A stretch of 64,000 bases of DNA from positions 248,001 to 312,000 of the forward strand of contig NZ_KB907927.1 in NCBI RefSeq assembly GCF_000382285.1. Direction: 5' to 3'. Numbering within the stretch: position 1 is the first letter of the stretch; each line of letters begins with the position of its first letter. Of this stretch, positions 63,175 to 64,000 are shown piece by piece. The notes beneath the pieces are model-generated. The model ran no database searches and was not told the origin of the DNA. It saw nothing but the letters and a program-made list of their open reading frames with translations. This DNA comes from Solimonas variicoloris DSM 15731. Its GTDB lineage: Bacteria; Pseudomonadota; Gammaproteobacteria; Nevskiales; Nevskiaceae. The position numbers and the translations under genes were made by a program.

Positions 63175-63281
63175 GGGTCAGTCTTCCGATCGGGGGCGGG
63201 CCGCATCGGCGCAGCTGCGGCCGGCGCGGCGAGCGGCAGTCAGTCGGCCGTGGCGGCCGGCACGGCCGGCCACGCGCCGGT

Positions 63282-63884
63282 TCAGTGCGGCGTGAACAGA
63301 TGGCCGAGCTTGGCGGCCTTGGCGTCGAGGTAGCGCTCGTTGTACGGATTGCGGCCGCTTTCCAGCGGCACGCGCTCGACGATCTCGACGCCATCGCGGC
63401 GCAGCGCGTCGAGCTTGCGCGGGTTGTTGGTCATCAGCCGGATGTGGCACAGGTCGAGACGGCGCAGCAGCTCGACGGCCAGGCCGTACTCGCGGGCGTC
63501 GGCCGGAAAGCCGAGCTGGTGATTGGCCTCGACCGTGTCGGCGCCGCGGTCCTGCAGCTCATAGGCGCGGATCTTGTTGCCGAGGCCGATGCCGCGGCCT
63601 TCCTGGCGCAAGTAAAGCACGGCGCCGCGGCCTTCCTCGGCGATCTTCTGCAGCGCCGTCTTCAGCTGCGCGCCGCAGTCGCAGCGCAGCGAGAACAGCG
63701 CATCGCCGGTCAGGCATTCGGAGTGGACGCGAATCAGCGGCGGCGGACCGGACAGCTCGCCGAGCGCGATGACGACGTGCTCCTTGCCGTCCGCGGCGCG
63801 GAAAACGGTGATCCGGAATTCGGCGAACGGCGTCGGCAGCTTCGACTCGGCGATCCGTTCCAGTACGTATTGAGGGGACTTCAA
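63282..63884 (-). CDS. ribA: GTP cyclohydrolase II
   Basis: A 200-residue zinc enzyme, first step of riboflavin synthesis. The zinc cysteines are in [18 protein letters not shown], and the [13 protein letters not shown] catalytic loop is intact. The DHBP synthase domain is absent, so this is the stand-alone form. I place the start at a TTG (63884; [19 protein letters not shown]) because family members begin there, with GAGAA just upstream; a GTG at 63950 in frame would add 22 unrelated residues. Confidence 0.93.
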   Translation of the reverse strand: MKSPQYVLERIAESKLPTPFAEFRITVFRAADGKEHVVIALGELSGPPPLIRVHSECLTGDALFSLRCDCGAQLKTALQKIAEEGRGAVLYLRQEGRGIGLGNKIRAYELQDRGADTVEANHQLGFPADAREYGLAVELLRRLDLCHIRLMTNNPRKLDALRRDGVEIVERVPLESGRNPYNERYLDAKAAKLGHLFTPH

Positions 63885-64000
63885 AGCGTTCTCGCGGTTC
63901 TGCGGTGCGGGTGGCGACGGGCTTCGAAGGTCCGCCACCCTGGCACGCACCGGTACGGGGCGCCAAGCATAACCGACTCGAGGCCCTGCCCGCCCCGCCG

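Overview
The window is about 64 kb of GC-rich, densely packed bacterial chromosome with no phage, plasmid or CRISPR signature. Several things point to a gammaproteobacterium. The order gacA/uvrY, uvrC, pgsA, tRNA-Gly(GCC), tRNA-Cys(GCA), tRNA-Leu(TAA) is the one found in Escherichia coli and relatives. RraA, DsbB, OmpW and an Anr/FNR-type regulator fit as well. A wax-ester synthase/DGAT, a StlD/DarB ketosynthase and FixLJ with a cbb3 oxidase suggest the Nevskiales/Xanthomonadales side of the class, but that placement is inference.

Region 1 (1-30.3 kb) is an oxygen-response island. It opens with the 3' end of an Mg2+ P-type ATPase, a nitroreductase and a K+ channel-like protein. A carbon-storage block follows: glucan phosphorylase, ManC and ManB, then PEP synthase overlapping a WS/DGAT acyltransferase. 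Next come the regulators: an FNR-type protein with four cluster cysteines, and a convergent FixJ-FixL pair whose kinase has the haem-PAS signature. Then come TrxC, a TauE/SafE membrane protein, a DksA/TraR zinc finger, the whole ccoNOQP-(orf)-G-(orf)-I-S cluster for cbb3 oxidase, hemN, ompW, and a PAS-GGDEF-EAL gene broken by a one-base frameshift. Eight FNR/Anr-like boxes (TTGAY-N4-RTCAA or close) lie in front of these genes, and most have a -10-like hexamer at the class II distance. One box lies downstream of ompW, and a rho-independent terminator follows 115 bp later; this pair may define a small RNA with a CU-rich anti-Shine-Dalgarno loop.

Region 2 (30.3-37.8 kb) is housekeeping: a SWIB protein with a histone-H1-like tail, three tRNAs, pgsA, uvrC, gacA, a SRPBCC protein, isocitrate lyase and a secreted EF-hand protein.

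Region 3 (37.8-47.2 kb) is a biosynthetic cassette made of two convergent operons: ABC exporter, ACP, ketosynthase and a ketosynthase-like protein without the catalytic cysteine on the plus strand, and a BtrH-like protein, an unknown 131-residue protein, a StlD/DarB ketosynthase and a DarA-like flavodoxin on the minus strand. A MATE exporter lies upstream of the minus-strand operon. It resembles dialkylresorcinol pathways but has extra parts, so the product is unknown.

Region 4 (47.3-64 kb) holds rraA-dsbB-class I fumarase, a PhoB-box-preceded phosphoesterase with a dihaem peroxidase, an unusual AAA+ protein related to sigma-54 activators, a VOC protein with fumC, purB, a small operon (phosphoesterase, lipoprotein, DUF1289, thioesterase), an OmpA-family porin, pyrD and ribA. 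A 219-bp element with 32-bp terminal inverted repeats sits at 11.9 kb.
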